NCBI GenBank assembly: GCA_950106755.1 | Contig: OX467084.1 | Location: 28,833,213-28,897,212 of the forward strand | Length of the DNA: 64,000 nucleotides | Source: Climacium dendroides | Lineage: Eukaryota; Streptophyta; Bryopsida; Hypnales; Climaciaceae | Direction of reading: 5' to 3' | Shown: one piece after another, positions 1-10,900 of the stretch | Position numbering within the stretch: the first letter of the stretch is position 1 | Layout of the letters: every line of letters begins with the position of its first letter | Program-made: the position numbers and the translations under genes | Notes under the pieces: model-generated | What the model saw: the letters and a program-made list of their open reading frames with translations, nothing else | The model's database searches: none | Told to the model about the DNA's origin: nothing

Positions 1-2
1 TA

Positions 3-731
3 GTTACCATCCTCATAGACTTCACCGCGAGGATAGAGCGAGTTTTTAAGGAGATCCAGAAGTTACTGGCGGCCATCGATCCAAACCATGCGATGGATTT
101 CTCCACCTTTCCGGAACTTCCTTTTGTCGCAGGTACCCCAGGGAAGCCAGTGGCGGATCATGCAACCCGGATGGAGGGTCTGAGGGGGATACTCACACCA
201 GCCGAGCCTTCCGCCAGTAAGATACGGATGACGGAGTTGAATCTGAGGCCAGCCTCGGAACCGGAACCTGAGTCTAGCGCGAAAACGGTTCCGGTGCCAT
301 CTAAGTTCTCAACTCCGGAAGTCCCCAAGGCACAAACAATGCCGAATTTGATGACCGGATCATTCAAGGTTCCGGGACAGCAAGTGAGGGGAGATCTCAT
401 CAACCGGATCGGTGGAATGACCAATTCGGCTCGGACTAATCCGAAAGGATTTGTGCACATGCAAGAGACCACGCCGGAGAAAGGAAGCGAACCCGCAACA
501 TTAGAGGATACAACACCAGAGAAGGAGAAGGAAGTTCAAGTCATTGAAGATTCTGACGAGGAGAGTGCCCACTCTACTTCCGGAACCGAAGGCGACAACG
601 ATCCGTCTCCCGCAACGCGCCATATCCAGACTCGGGCCACAGCAAAAACTACGCCAGCAAAGAATACGAAGGGGACGCCTACCAGCCAAGCGGGGAGTCG
701 TTCAAAGAAAGGACGGAAGCCAAGACATTAG
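3..731 (+). pseudogene. gag-like protein, C-terminal fragment (copy 1)
   Basis: The frame is open from the left edge to a TAG at 729-731. It begins with a helical stretch (VTILIDFTARIERVF) that aligns with VVHILTDFEEQMEKLL in the copy at 17,471-18,904, so it is the C-terminal end of the same protein. After that it is low in complexity: Pro/Ser/Thr-rich with acidic runs (EDSDEE) and a basic tail (RSKKGRKPRH). No enzymatic motif is visible. The N-terminal part lies outside the window, so whether it was intact cannot be judged. Confidence 0.5.
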
Positions 732-1625
732 GATTGGTAGGAGAAGAAGTATAGGATCCGGAATGGGGTTCCGAGCATGGACCCGGTTTCCGGAATCTTA
801 GGCGGATAGTAAAGAAATCCGGTTATCTTGGACGGTAATTAACAATCTTTCCGGATATTTCGGGAGGTTCAGGGATTGGTGGCCTGGATTTCCGGGTTTC
901 CTTTTCAGGCTTTTAGGAGTTGACTTTGGGTTTTTGTGTTAGTATTTTAAGGGCAGACAAGTTAGTTGTCTGCCATTCCATCCTACTCCATTCCGTTTTA
1001 GTACCTTCACGTATGTATTACAATTCTCTTTTCTTAATCTAAGTCAACTAGGGTGCTTCTAGCTGCACTTTGCTTAGGCGGAATCTTTGGCTCAGTGTAT
1101 GCATGTATGTTTGTATCCTTGTGCTAGAAAAAGAGAAAAGGGAGAGGAGGAATCCGGATCTTGAGCCACGGATCATCTGGGGGTGGAGCTAGTGAGAAGG
1201 AATGCAAAGCTGAGTAAGGGAGTGTAAGTGTGACGTGCTTTTAAATTGCCGGAACGGCAATCCGGATAAGACGGTAGAGGTCCCTGTGAATCCGGAACCA
1301 GGAGGGTTCTGTACGGAGTTAAGCAACCGCCAAAGGAAGGGATCTCTCGCTACTTCGGAAAGTCTGCCAACCTCCCTCTTGGTAAATTGTCTTCTCCTTA
1401 AGATTCTATTCTTTTGGGTCTATAAGTTTTGATCTGTCGTTGTAGTAAGAGAGGTGTGAAAAGTGCTCTGTGTGACCTGATTTCAGATCAGCCAATCCGG
1501 AAACTGTGAGAGAATACTCCTCCCTCCTCCTACAACTGTGTTGTCTTGGGTGTGTTGTTTAGTAGATTTAGAGTACAGAGAGGATAATTGTACAAGTGGT
1601 GAGTCCCCACCCCTTTCTAGATCAA

Positions 1626-1660
1626 GGGCGGACCCTCTGAGGGTAAAACAGAGGCAACAA
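1626..1660 (+). repeat. conserved 3'-end hairpin, copy 1
   Basis: CCTCTG and CAGAGG form a 6-bp stem around a 9-base loop. The same stem with a different loop sequence occurs in copies 2 and 3 of this element family at the same distance before an A-rich, CCGG-containing tract. Confidence 0.5.
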
Positions 1661-1922
1661 AAACCAGTGACGGAAGGGAGACGGAACTAAATTCCGGGTG
1701 TGTTCGGATCCGGAACGGAATCCGGAATGTACTACGTTTCCGGAACAAGATAGGGTAAGTGAAAGAAAGAGGATTAAGTGAGTAGTCACGATCTGGATAC
1801 TTCTAACTCACTCGATATCTTACTAGAAGTTCCCTGGAACGATAATTCGTGTCATCTTGCAACCATTTGTCGTTGTAAGGATACTTACGGCTAACTACGC
1901 GAACGACAAAATATTTACTTAC

Positions 1923-4081
1923 CATTTGTATGAAGCCCCCCCACTGTCGATATTTGAAATGCCAAAATGCCAACCAATGCTCCAAGTGATGAAGCGCATC
2001 TTCCGTAGTAGCACCTGATGATAACCACCATGAACGAATTGCTAGGTAACGTGTCTCTGCCTCTTCTATAGTTTTCGCATCTTTATACTGTTTGCACAGT
2101 GTATTGTGCTGTTGTTGAAATGCTTCCTTTATGTATTTCTGAGTATGTTTTTGGAGAGAAGTACTCCAATGCAATAAGCATGTCCTCTCCCGATTCTCCA
2201 TTTTGTCATTGGCACATCCACTTCCGTAAACAATTCGAACTGCGTTCCAATTGGCCATAGCACTATCTACCATGAACCCTTTGAAGTTTGGGTGATCCAG
2301 TCTATGTCTTGACATTACAACATTCAATGACCTCCAGAATTGTACTTGAATTTCTGTGTCTTCGGACTGCATATCACATGTTGCAATGGTCATTACCTTT
2401 TTGTATTCAGAATCGTACACGTGGCAAGCCATTGTAGTCCAATCCTTCACACGCTTCACGTGGTCAAACATCATCCATGCATTCTGCAGATTTCCCCCTG
2501 GTTGCATGCGCTTCACCAAGTCTATTCCACTACCAGGTCCTTCGGTGAGCATCTTGAAAAGGTATACCTTCTCCTTTCCTTGTCTAGGAAAAACGCTATC
2601 ATGAATGTACTCAAACTTTGAGTCTCTCTTCATGGTCATAATGTTGTCTATGACTCCTCCTCTATTGTTTGAGCGAAATGAAGAAATCACATTCCAAATG
2701 TTGGGACTACTCAAATACTGGAAACGATCCATTACTTCCTCCAATTCCTCCCCTTCCAACATCTTCTTCTCTCCATTTCCGTTGTGGAATAGATAGTTTG
2801 TAAGGAAGTCTTTGCTTGCCGATAGAGCAATGGCGGAGTTCGTGGCCGTTGGTGTTCGGGCCACTTGTTCTGCAATCAATTCACTAATTTTCTCTGCAGA
2901 ATCTCTATACATGCCTTAGCAATAGGGTGAGCATGATCTCCGAAATGAATAGCGGCCCTAGTCATTTTTGAATTCTCACTATAGCAGTAATACATCCTAG
3001 CATCACAGGTGCTTAGACACGTAGGAGTTTTTTTACAAAGTTTGCAAACTAGAGTACAATCTCTGGGAGGAGTATCCCCTACTGTGAAAGTGAAGGTTGT
3101 TGAACCACTCCACTCAGTTTCGTTGTGCTTTGAAGCCCTCTTCAGATAGTCACACTCTACATTTAGACAAATAAGATGACCAGCGCAGTATGACTTACGG
3201 AACTTCAACTTATTGGAGTTGTGGATGTTTGTGGTCACCTACTTGCACCATGGGTGTCCATCATATCTCTTGTCCATTCCCTCCAAGTTCTTGGCCGCTG
3301 ATGAAGAAGAAGATGAACGACATGGAGGCAACTCAAATATGACATTTCCATTGAAGACAGGTGGAAGAAATTGTACGCGATGGAGCTTCATGCTGTTCAA
3401 GTCCGTCATCGACAACTCATTCCGTGAACGATGCATTTTCCCTAATCCCCTCAAAGACTCCATTATACTCACTCGATTCCCTACATCTGGATGCAATGGA
3501 GGACGGGACACTTGAGTTCGACCTTCACTGTTTGATGGGGTGCTTGACAGTGGCTTCACCAAAGTATTTTCTTGCCATGCAACTTTGATATTGCACGCAT
3601 TTTTGTGAACTATTAAGTCAAGGGACTCTCCTTTTGATTCACTAGACAACTCTATGATGGCATCTAACTTCTCAATTTTCACTAGGCGGAGAGTAGAATT
3701 ATCAAGAAGGACTGGAAGAGCTTCACGACTAGGACTGGGTGAAACCATATGAGCAACGTATGGCATATCTACAGAAGAGTTATCTGACTGCCGACTTCGA
3801 ATTTCTGTTGATGCACCTACCATAGATAGTGGCAGTCCATACGCTTTATAGTTTCCAATAGGAAGATACCAACACTGACTTCCTTCCTCTGTAAACTTCA
3901 ATATTGAAATTGATTGCTGCACTTCTCCTGATTCAGACATTCTCTCTTCTTCGACATAGATGGAAGACTCTACAAATCTAAAGCGAACGTGCAATAGATG
4001 GCTTAGAACTCTAGCATGTCCACCTTCATCTACTGGAAACACTAGGGGAATGTCATGGCCATCTACACAAATACAAGCCAT
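1923..4081 (-). pseudogene. MULE-like transposase, exon 1 (element A copy, broken)
   Basis: This is exon 1 of the same gene as at 22,316-26,133. It starts at ATG 4,081 (MACICVDGHD) and ends at CAAATG before a GTAAGT donor at 1,921. The exon is 2,159 nt long, one base less than the 2,160 nt of the element B copy. Two lesions break it: TAG at 3,239-3,241 (Leu in the other copy) and a one-base deletion near 2,912 in an A run. The encoded part has a Ser/acidic N terminus, a Cys/His cluster ending in HFGDHAHP (WRKY-GCM1/FLYWCH-like zinc region), and the MULE DDE core with FDHVKRVKDWTTMACHVYD, FMVDSAMANW and CLLH. The SWIM-containing second exon is missing. Confidence 0.75.
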
Positions 4082-6248
4082 GATTCAAACTTTGCTCTTG
4101 GAGAACAATATGGATCAAAGAAGGCAGTCTTTGATCTCTTGTCAATGAATATTTGCTTTCTTATAGTGTATGGATTTGTTACTGTGGAACTAGTGAAAAT
4201 AAAGGAGGATGGAAGTTACTAAGTAAACTGGAAGTGTATGGAAAAATAACAGTTGGAAAATAACTTTAAAAAAATTCCAATCATAGTGCCATACAGTGAA
4301 GCATTTATTGTTGTTGGCGGCTTTAATCAACACATTCAATGCATCCACAATAGAAGTACTTGCACGCCAATCACACAAAATAAAATGACATGACTTAGAC
4401 TAAGCTACTGAGACAAACATAAGTCCAAATTCTTTCAATACATTTGGTCATGGCATGTCTTATAAGAGTGTAATAGGTTTGAAACATCCTTTGCTATAAA
4501 TTCGTACGTGTATTCCATATGATTGATGTACTTGGATGCATGGTCTAAATGCAATGTTTGAAGCAATGCACTTCTGATGTTCATGGGAAAAAATCTCTAA
4601 ATGCAACTAAGTATGGGAAAATCAACTCTTCATATAGGACAAGAAAGCAGTACAATACCATAGAATAACCTATTCTTTGTGTACGACAAGAAGCCTATAG
4701 AATCAAATACTATCTAGAAGAATGAGAATCAAAATTCAAAATGTCACTAACATCATGGCTTTTTCCAAATTAGAATAAAAATCTTTACAGATTAGAATCC
4801 AATGTCTTCTCCAACTTCATGGTTGCTTTCTTAATCCATGATGCTCCTTCTGGTTTTTTAAAGCATTATTAATAAAATAATTTGCATAGAATCCGCCTTT
4901 TACTCGGAGTTCACTTATAATTATTATCAGAGGCAAAAATAGAACCAAAGGAATGAACTTGAGCTTGGATTATTCTTCCACAATCTAGGGGGCCCCTTCA
5001 ATGAAAACATTCTATTTCCTAAATCATAGCTTCAGGTAGTACCATGGAGACACAACCAAGAGGAATCGAGTGGGTATTAAGGTTGTAATGCAGAAAGGCA
5101 AGACCTGGTAAGTCCAGCTGTTTACTCGCACTTCCTTTGTACTAGAGGGCAAGTCCTCTATGCGGAGTCCATATTGAATCCCTCCTTTCTCATTTTCAAG
5201 AAATGATTCGTTTCCCTACATTCCTATAGTATTCTAGTTCCAACTTATATAGTTGAATTTTAAGAAAAACAATATTTTCTTTCATTTTTTGCTCACTACA
5301 CAAAAATGTCACATTTTTTTACAATTTCTTCCCGAAACATGCCTTGGGACTTTAGAGGTTAATTCAATTGCTAGATGCTTTATTTTATTTTATATTGCGT
5401 GTTTTGCCTTTAAAAAATTCCAGAATGTTCATGACTTAAGGGCAAAGACAAGACTTCCTTATTATCCAAGTAGCCACTAAATAGTTGAAAATAAAACTGT
5501 TTCTAGTAGAAAAATGTAGCAAAACATGTATCTTGCATTGTTTGAATTAACTTGAGTTATGATTTGATATACAAATATTACCCAGCAGTAAGACATGTAC
5601 ATCCATGAGCACCCTACTAAGGATTTGATCATAGTTCCTATTATTACTCTGACTTCAATTTTGTTGAATCTTGTTGGTAATCGAAAGAAGATCCCAACAC
5701 AACTGAGCATGTATTTTGGTGTGCTATATTGAAAGTAAAAAACTTTGGAATGTTGCTCGTAGGTGTTCTCAATTGTCTTTGGGCTTCTTTAGATTGCAAA
5801 GGTAAAAGAAACAAGCTCAAATTTTCTTTCGATCCTCCCCTTAAACAGATGCTTCGTACCCTTAACCTTGAACAGCAGTGTAGCTCGTCCCGTGTTTTCC
5901 TCAATTCAATCTTACCACCGCCTCAGACGTCAATGCAACTAGGCAAAGCAATAGTCCTGTAAAAATTCTCGCATGTTCTCTTTCCAAAAATTTGAGAATG
6001 ATGAAGTTCTGTAAAATATCTAATGCTAGGTTCTTTGATTCTTTGATCGGTAGGTAGATGCAAGTGTAAGGGGTACCACATCTGTAATGGATATTATCGG
6101 TACGAATATTATCTAGTAATTTGTTTTTAAAATAAAATATTTTTTTTAATAAAAAAAGAATTTTATTTAGTTGATTAACAATACTTAAATTATTTAACTA
6201 GAGATTTTTCCAAGATCTTTGAAGGGCCAGCAAGTCAACCGGGCAGGA

Positions 6249-6292
6249 GGACCAGAAACGGGGGTAGCGGGAGCTACCCCCATTTTTGGTCT
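6249..6292. repeat. foldback hairpin, GGGGGTAGC family
   Basis: Two 20-base arms flank a GGGA loop: 6,249-6,268 and 6,273-6,292. The inner 9 bp (GGGGGTAGC/GCTACCCCC) pair perfectly and about 17 of 20 positions pair overall. It is the most compact member of a family found at five places in the two large transposons. Confidence 0.75.
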
Positions 6293-6798
6293 TGGAAGAA
6301 GGTGTACGGATGATGAGGCGACCAACCAATCCAACGTCTTTTAGGAAAATAATTTTTTTTTGTCTTGTGGAAGTGACTGTAGGGCTTTTTAAACCTCTTT
6401 GAAGTTGTCCTAAGTTTTCTCTCTTTCCATGTTGAATGTTTTAATTAGTTTAATACTTCAACATCAATGGTCCTTGTTAGTGTTAGTGGCATGCCACGTG
6501 GAGGGAGATGCCAATTTCAATCACTTGGTTTTGGTAAAACATTTTCTCTTGGACTGACTATGACAGTGTTTGCTCGTTTAACCATATATTCGAAGAAAAT
6601 GTTTGAAATATTCATATAAATGCCTGTTATTTGTTCGTGGAAGCTGAAATGTGAGGAGATAAATATTTATGTTGTCTATAATCTTGCTGTATTCATACAT
6701 TAATGTTAGTCTTAGTTGTGTCTATGTGAGAGTTTCACGAGGATGTGAATTTCATGTTGTAATGTAAATAAATCCAAATTGACAGTCATGTTCTGTCA

Positions 6799-6900
6799 GC
6801 AAGACCAATAATGGGGGTATGGCTAGATAACCCCAGAAAGGCCATCAGATCCGACGACATTCCTAGGAGTATCTTAATGTACACCCATATCTGGTCTTGC
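6799..6900. repeat. foldback element, GCAAGACCA ends
   Basis: The terminal arms 6,799-6,819 and 6,880-6,900 begin and end with GCAAGACCA / TGGTCTTGC and are complementary over most of 21 bases. The interior is about 60 bp. It is the same family as the foldbacks at 6,249, 29,947, 30,967 and 31,394. Confidence 0.7.
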
Positions 6901-7234
6901 AAACCAAAGGAAGACTTGTAGAATTATGATATTCTCATTTTTAGTGTTGAATAAGAATATGTCATGAGAAATAGGAGGAATTGAGAGGGGTAATTTAGAG
7001 TTTCCACTTTTTTAGTGTTTTCTTGCATAAGGGAAGTTCTACAAAGCAATTTTGGAGTTCAATTTAAGTTGTATACATTTATGAAGTCAATAGAATTTAC
7101 AATAATATAGCAACGTTTTGATATTTATTTTATCTTCCCATTTGTCATTTGGTTTTTCTTCCTATTTGTTATAAAAGTTTTTTTGTTTGTTTTGATTGTC
7201 ATTGGCCTACCTCATTCTTATAATGCTTGTGCAG

Positions 7235-7687
7235 ATGGATACAGATGAGAGTCTGAACGAGCATGTACCTTTACCATTGCCAAGCAATGTGGCAACCCAT
7301 ATTGTAGATGTTGCGCGTACTTCGGAACTTAGGACTCCAGAAGACAGGATTGTCAACATAGGTAGCCAATCATTGCCTCATGAAGACACTGACTTGGTAA
7401 GCCTTGGAGACATTCTTGATGCTTGTGACCGAGCCGCTGATGAATTAGATGAACCTCGTTGCAATAGGTTCAGCGACCCCAACAGACGAAAACGAAAACA
7501 ACAAGTGTTTTCTCCTGAGAGTTCTGAGACTGAGTATAGTAGCTCGAATTCTAAAACGTCAATCTCAATTTCTAGTCCAATAATAGAGGATATTAGAGAT
7601 TGTGCTTGCAGCTCTGGTTTGGGCAAGCATGAAATTGTCCTCATCCACTTGAGCTCCGACTTAGATGGTACTATAGAAATTGATTGA
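7235..7687 (+). CDS. small acidic nuclear-type ORF (ORF1, element A)
   Basis: This is a 150-residue ORF whose ATG follows directly after an acceptor-like TTGTGCAG, as in the element B copy. It has a basic patch (RRKRKQQ, about residue 88), a Ser-rich stretch, and ends with EIVLIHLSSD followed by an acidic tail, which looks like a SUMO-interaction motif. The stop TGA is at the same place in both copies and the C-terminal half is well conserved. A GTAAGC donor after ...DTDL (about 7,396) is also conserved. Splicing from there to the CAG|ATG at 7,908 would keep frame and fuse the first 54 residues to the ParB-methyltransferase protein. The ORF could therefore be a separate protein, an alternative product, or both. 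Its family is not recognised. Confidence 0.55.
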   Translation: MDTDESLNEHVPLPLPSNVATHIVDVARTSELRTPEDRIVNIGSQSLPHEDTDLVSLGDILDACDRAADELDEPRCNRFSDPNRRKRKQQVFSPESSETEYSSSNSKTSISISSPIIEDIRDCACSSGLGKHEIVLIHLSSDLDGTIEID

Positions 7688-7907
7688 GTTTGGAAGGAGT
7701 AGATACCATTCCATTGCTTCAACATTTGTATTACTTAACCATTGGTGTTATCATATTTCTTTCCATTACGTATTACTTTTACAATTTTTTGTAATGAAAC
7801 ACTTTTTACCATCATAGTAAAGATTTGTTGTATAAATTTAAATTGTAATTTCATGAAGACATATTCATACTTCCCGATTGACTTAAAAAATGTACATGAT
7901 ATTGCAG

Positions 7908-10900
7908 ATGGAGGAGTCACCAATTAATTTATCACAGCCAGAGGAAGTTCTATCAACTCTACCTACCAATGAAAGAGGTCAGCCAGAAATTGGCACTCAA
8001 GAAGAAAGAAATGCAGAGGTGAATGCTGATGAGGAGGAGAAGGAGTTGCTGGAAGATGAACTTCGACGGTTGCAGAAGGTGGACTCTGTGGCCACCATTG
8101 AGAGTTTGAGGATGGGGCCTCAAAAACACTCACGAATGTACATACCTTTGTGTAGATTGGTACCTATGCTAATGGTTAGACCCACCCTCTCTTGTGATCT
8201 TGTTAAACTTGAGCAAGAGTTTGTTCATGGATATCAAGATGGAGCCGCAGTTTTCTATGTGTCCACAACTAATGAGGCTGGGGAGTCCTCGGAATTCTCA
8301 GCAGCTGACATGGAGGCTTGGGGCCCTATATGGAAGGCAGAAAATGAAATCTTCAATGATTTTCTTAATTCTATCCCGGAGCTGAGTCACTTAAAGAACT
8401 CCAAGTTCTTTATCTGCGATGGAAATCACCGTCGCTTGGCTTGGATGAATCATATTTCTAGGTTGCATGTTGCGGACCGGTCTTGGCACATTTCGGTGGA
8501 CACCATAATTTTGGATACAAAGAGCAGAATAGAGTTGGTCATGCAAATTATGCATGACATCAACAAGTAAGTAAAATGACATCATAATTTATTAATTTAT
8601 TGTTTCTGAGCTTTGACATTTAGAATTCCTAGGTTGAATTTGTATATATCTCAGCAAAATACTTATTGTATTGTATGAATTGTAGGTCAACGGAGGATTC
8701 CCATGTGAAGACCAATTTGGTTCACACTCTATACCGTGTTCAAAAATATGGACTTCTGCCTTTTGAAAAGTTCAATGAAATGTTGAGACCTTCTGAGAGG
8801 AAATGTTGTGGTATGCAAGGAGTGAGGAAAACATGGTATTCCATGCCAATTGAGGTCTTCATAGCATTTGTTTTTCGGGTGAGAGTCTCAATGTTCTGAC
8901 AATGTTATATATCTTTTAGTATTTATCATTATTGGATAGCAAGGGCTAAAGCATTAACAAAATTGATGTAACTGAAATGATACTGATGATATTTTGTAGC
9001 AAGAGATAGCATAAGGAGCGGATGCTGTAGTACGAAAGTACAATGAAGTGACAGTAGTGGATGATAAAAGCGATGAGGGAGTGGCTAATGCCATGAGGAC
9101 AGGAGCTAAAGAGAAGGCAGCTAAGTTATACGTGAAAATGGGGAAATTGCTTGCAGTGGCAAACCTTGCTCATGGTCCAGGATTTCTGGAAGAGGTGCTG
9201 AATGCATTTGAAGCATGAATTTGTTGTTGCATGTTTTATTTGAATTGTTAATTTGATGTTGATAAAATCTTATGTGACTTTGAAGGTTGAAAAGCATTGG
9301 ACCACAAATGAAGTTCCAGAAATGACTTTGGAAAAGCTCCAGATGATAGCCACTTGCAATACCTCTGCAACTCAGAAGATAAAGTTGTTGAAGTGGTGGA
9401 ACTCATCCGTACCTTCACGGGATGCTAGACGCTTCCCTCCAAAGCCAGTTTCCGAAGAGAAGTTGGGTCCCTTCCTCAATAAATGGGTCTGGTGGGCAGG
9501 GGTAAGTGATTGTTTTCATGTGAAATAGCTTTATGTCTGTAATGTCATTTTCTTGAAGTGGTGCATTTTATTAATGTTTGACAACAATGAAAATTATTTA
9601 ACAAGAACATCTTGTAGATTGAGGATTGCGCAGTGGAATACTTCGACAGTGTGGTCAAGAAAGATGGCCTCACAATCAATATGGCAGTCCCTCTTCAACC
9701 GGAGTATCTTTCAGAGTATATAGAGGGATGGAGGAGGAAGATTTGGGATCAAGGTTTTGGCCCAGCTTTGAAGGGATCGAATCCTTTCAAGAAGTCCGAA
9801 ACCTTTTTAAATTTTGATGGTTCAAATGACGCTGTTCGTAGAGTTATTTTCCGGTATGTTTAAGTGAATTTGGATTTTATGTTTCATCAATTTCTTAGAA
9901 GATTAGTATATGTGGTTATTTGTTTTGAGTTTTTGAGTTTTTTAAATGAAGTGAATTAGTTTCTAAAATACAATGACAACATTGAAGGCTACGGTACGAT
10001 GAAAACCCCCCCAAACCTGCATTAGGTCCAATAGGGGGAGTCGTAAACCTTCATTGTACCCTCACTATAGCATTATTTTATAGAATAGTCGTGCATAGTA
10101 GAACTTCTTTGGATGCCTAGAATACTTTTGTAGTGAACAACTGTTTCTGATTCATTTTTTGAAGTTGAAGTGGTCAGTTGTGTGAAATAACCCTAAACAT
10201 TGATATTTTAATGAGTATTCAAATTTTGATATGTCATTATTATTAAATTTTTTATGTTCTTATCATAGGTACTTCAAGTATGAGCTCTTACAAAAGAACG
10301 CCATCTCTAGGGAGGATCTTCCTCCATTTCTGACCACATGGTTGGATCGGAGTTCTGAAGAATGCATGTATACATCCAGCCAACTGAAGACATTCACCAC
10401 AGTTCATCTTAGTGGTGGTGCATGGTATTTAGATTGTCCATTGACATTCACTCATCCATCAAAGGTGGAACTTCGAAAATCATTAGATGGTCTCGGCGTC
10501 ATTGATGTGGAGGTTCCCGAATTCAACAACTACACTGATCAACAGAAGAAGAGAGCAATTGCAAGGAGGATGGTTGCTGACAAGAAGAAAGAAAACAAAG
10601 AGCAGGAGATTCGTGAGAACAAGGAGAAAAAAGAAGCAGAGCGTCTTGCGAAGTTGGTAGAGAAGGAGAAGGAAAAAGAAGAGGGCAAGGGGAAAAACAA
10701 AGGCAAGAAGAAGGAAGAAGGGAACAAACAAGTGCCAACCTCTTCAACGGTTGATCAAAACTCGCACATGCAAAGTGGATCGCAAAGTGGAATAAAAAGA
10801 AAGGCAGTACTTCCAGATTTCACAGAGGATATGGTGACACAAGGTACTCAGGTCATAGTTGTTAGTGATGATGCAGACGTTACTTCAGAGGAATTAATCT

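Larger units (their letters stand above)
1..1790 (+). mobile_element. CCGG-rich gag-like element, copy 1 (3' part)
   Basis: This is the 3' part of a repeated element that also occurs at 13,271-16,800 and 16,801-20,105. It enters from the left edge, carries the C-terminal end of the gag-like protein (3-731) and continues with a non-coding 3' region rich in CCGG/TTCCGG words. The hairpin CCTCTG-loop-CAGAGG at about 1,634-1,654 and the following CAACAAAAACC tract match the same place in the other copies. It ends near 1,790, inside what should be the intron of a MULE transposase gene, so it appears to have inserted there or to mark a rearrangement. No reverse transcriptase is seen. The right boundary is approximate. 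Confidence 0.6.
4082..7234. other. Divergent non-coding region of element A
   Basis: These are 3.15 kb between the leftward transposase start and the rightward small ORF. No credible coding region is seen. It should hold both promoters and any 5' untranslated exons. Just upstream of the transposase the sequence TTGGCGGC near 4,313-4,321 and nearby words are shared with the equivalent place in element B, near 26,376. Two foldback elements (6,249-6,292 and 6,799-6,900) lie toward the ParB-methyltransferase side. Confidence 0.6.

Noticed and set aside
10483..10747. Leu/Phe-rich minus-strand frames suggesting a membrane protein
   Set aside because: They are the complement of the Lys/Glu-rich coiled coil of the ParB-methyltransferase gene.
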